DNA of 64,000 nt from Sporosarcina pasteurii. GTDB taxonomy: Bacteria > Bacillota > Bacilli > Bacillales_A > Planococcaceae. Made by a program: the position numbers and the translations under genes. The stretch spans positions 1,736,001 to 1,800,000 of the forward strand of contig NZ_CP160452.1 of assembly GCF_041295575.1 (NCBI RefSeq), read 5' to 3'. Positions within the stretch are counted from its first letter, which is position 1. Every line of letters starts with the position of its first letter. This document shows, piece after piece, positions 63,496 through 64,000 of the stretch. The notes beneath the pieces were generated by a model, which worked only from the letters and a program-made list of their open reading frames with translations, was not told where the DNA came from and did no database searches.

Positions 63496-64000
63496 TATGA
63501 GTTGTCCCCTTTCGCTGCATTCGAATTTGATTCAGCATCCTGCCTATCTTCGTAAAGTGGCAAGCTTGCATAATCTTTCACTTTATCAAGCTCCTTTTTC
63601 AAGCTAAACCAGTTTTTATTTGTGTGTCCGGCGAGGACTATTTCATCGCCTTCACCTTTTTGAATCCATATTCTTCTATGGTTCCAATAGGATCCTTGAG
63701 CGACTCCGATCATGAAAATAATTCCTCCAAGAAGCAAAATATACAATGTCTTGTCCTTCCGGATGACAAGGCCAGTAACATCACGTGTTTCGGCACTTAG
63801 AAACGTTGCTTTGTAATCATTTTTTTCAGTCTCAACGGTTTCACGTATTGCAACAAAACTCATTTCACCATCTGGCTTTTCCGGTGTTACCATCTTGAAG
63901 ATAAATGCAGGATTGTTCGGTAGCGGTGACTTTGTTTTCGGTTTACCATCTTCAAAACCATCGTAATCTGGATAAAAATCTTTCAATTCCACATATGTAC
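63495..64000 (-). CDS. resB: Cytochrome c biogenesis protein ResB (C-terminal part, runs off window)
   Basis: About 168 C-terminal residues of ResB; the frame stays open to the window edge. It has one membrane segment ([21 protein letters not shown]) followed by a soluble tail rich in charged residues. ResB partners ResC in the system II cytochrome c synthase. The 5' part is beyond the window. Confidence 0.88.
   Translation of the reverse strand, partial: TYVELKDFYPDYDGFEDGKPKTKSPLPNNPAFIFKMVTPEKPDGEMSFVAIRETVETEKNDYKATFLSAETRDVTGLVIRKDKTLYILLLGGIIFMIGVAQGSYWNHRRIWIQKGEGDEIVLAGHTNKNWFSLKKELDKVKDYASLPLYEDRQDAESNSNAAKGDNS

Noticed and set aside
1..64000. tRNA or rRNA genes
   Set aside because: I saw no cloverleaf-like or rRNA-like sequence on reading either strand; a tRNA scan would settle it.

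Overview
The window is AT-rich, low-GC Firmicute DNA, most likely from the Bacillales (Bacillaceae or Planococcaceae). The support is strong AGGAGG-type ribosome binding sites, frequent TTG and GTG starts, a CsoR-CopZ-CopA copper cassette, ResB/ResC/Lgt at the right end, and relatives of B. subtilis genes such as ydhK. I cannot name the species. Much of the window is accessory DNA: remnants, dispersed repeats, defence genes and a plasmid-like segment sit between a few metabolic and envelope operons.

Layout. 0-1 kb: a 4-oxalocrotonate tautomerase, a decayed T-box-like leader, the 5' stub of an Abi gene and a small mobile repeat. 1-3.9 kb: two coupled genes, one with a PD-(D/E)XK-like core plus a glycine-rich membrane stretch, the other a membrane/coiled-coil protein. 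4-5 kb: a frameshifted rluF with an intact near-identical copy at 23.6 kb. 5-8.4 kb: a run of short, same-strand genes (small membrane proteins, a P-loop kinase-like protein, a VOC protein) separated by a recurring imperfect palindrome, resembling a gene-cassette array. 9-17 kb: a TctCBA tricarboxylate transporter, a PrpR-type sigma-54 activator, a crotonase and a class III CoA-transferase. Sigma-54 promoters are visible in front of both operons. 17-23.4 kb: small unknown genes, a 2-hydroxyacid dehydrogenase whose catalytic Arg is Val, and a TrpXYZ-like ABC importer.

25-38.5 kb is a defence island: a resolvase-domain fragment, an OLD-type ATPase-TOPRIM nuclease with a HEPN-type partner, a membrane-anchored HEPN-like protein, and a complete type I restriction-modification operon (hsdM-hsdS-hsdR). 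39-47.4 kb looks like an integrated plasmid or conjugative-element segment: RNase H-like protein, replication initiator-like protein, DnaC-like loader, several small regulators, a repeat-rich non-coding kilobase and a 21-bp inverted repeat resembling an origin of transfer.

47.6-59.8 kb is a copper-resistance island: a two-component system, small His/Met-rich proteins, a broken ydhK, a four-helix Cys-rich copper protein, a lipoprotein multicopper oxidase, a CuA-type cupredoxin lipoprotein, CopA, CopZ, CsoR, a Met-rich membrane protein and a CopB-type ATPase. CsoR-like operators lie before csoR, copZ, copA and copB. An endonuclease I family gene follows copB, and beyond it lies a decayed second copB tail. 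The window ends with lgt, resC (ccsB) and the 3' part of resB.

The best candidates for something undescribed are the OLD+HEPN pair with the nearby membrane HEPN protein, the nuclease/membrane pair at 1-3.9 kb, and the palindrome-punctuated cassette-like array at 5-8.4 kb.
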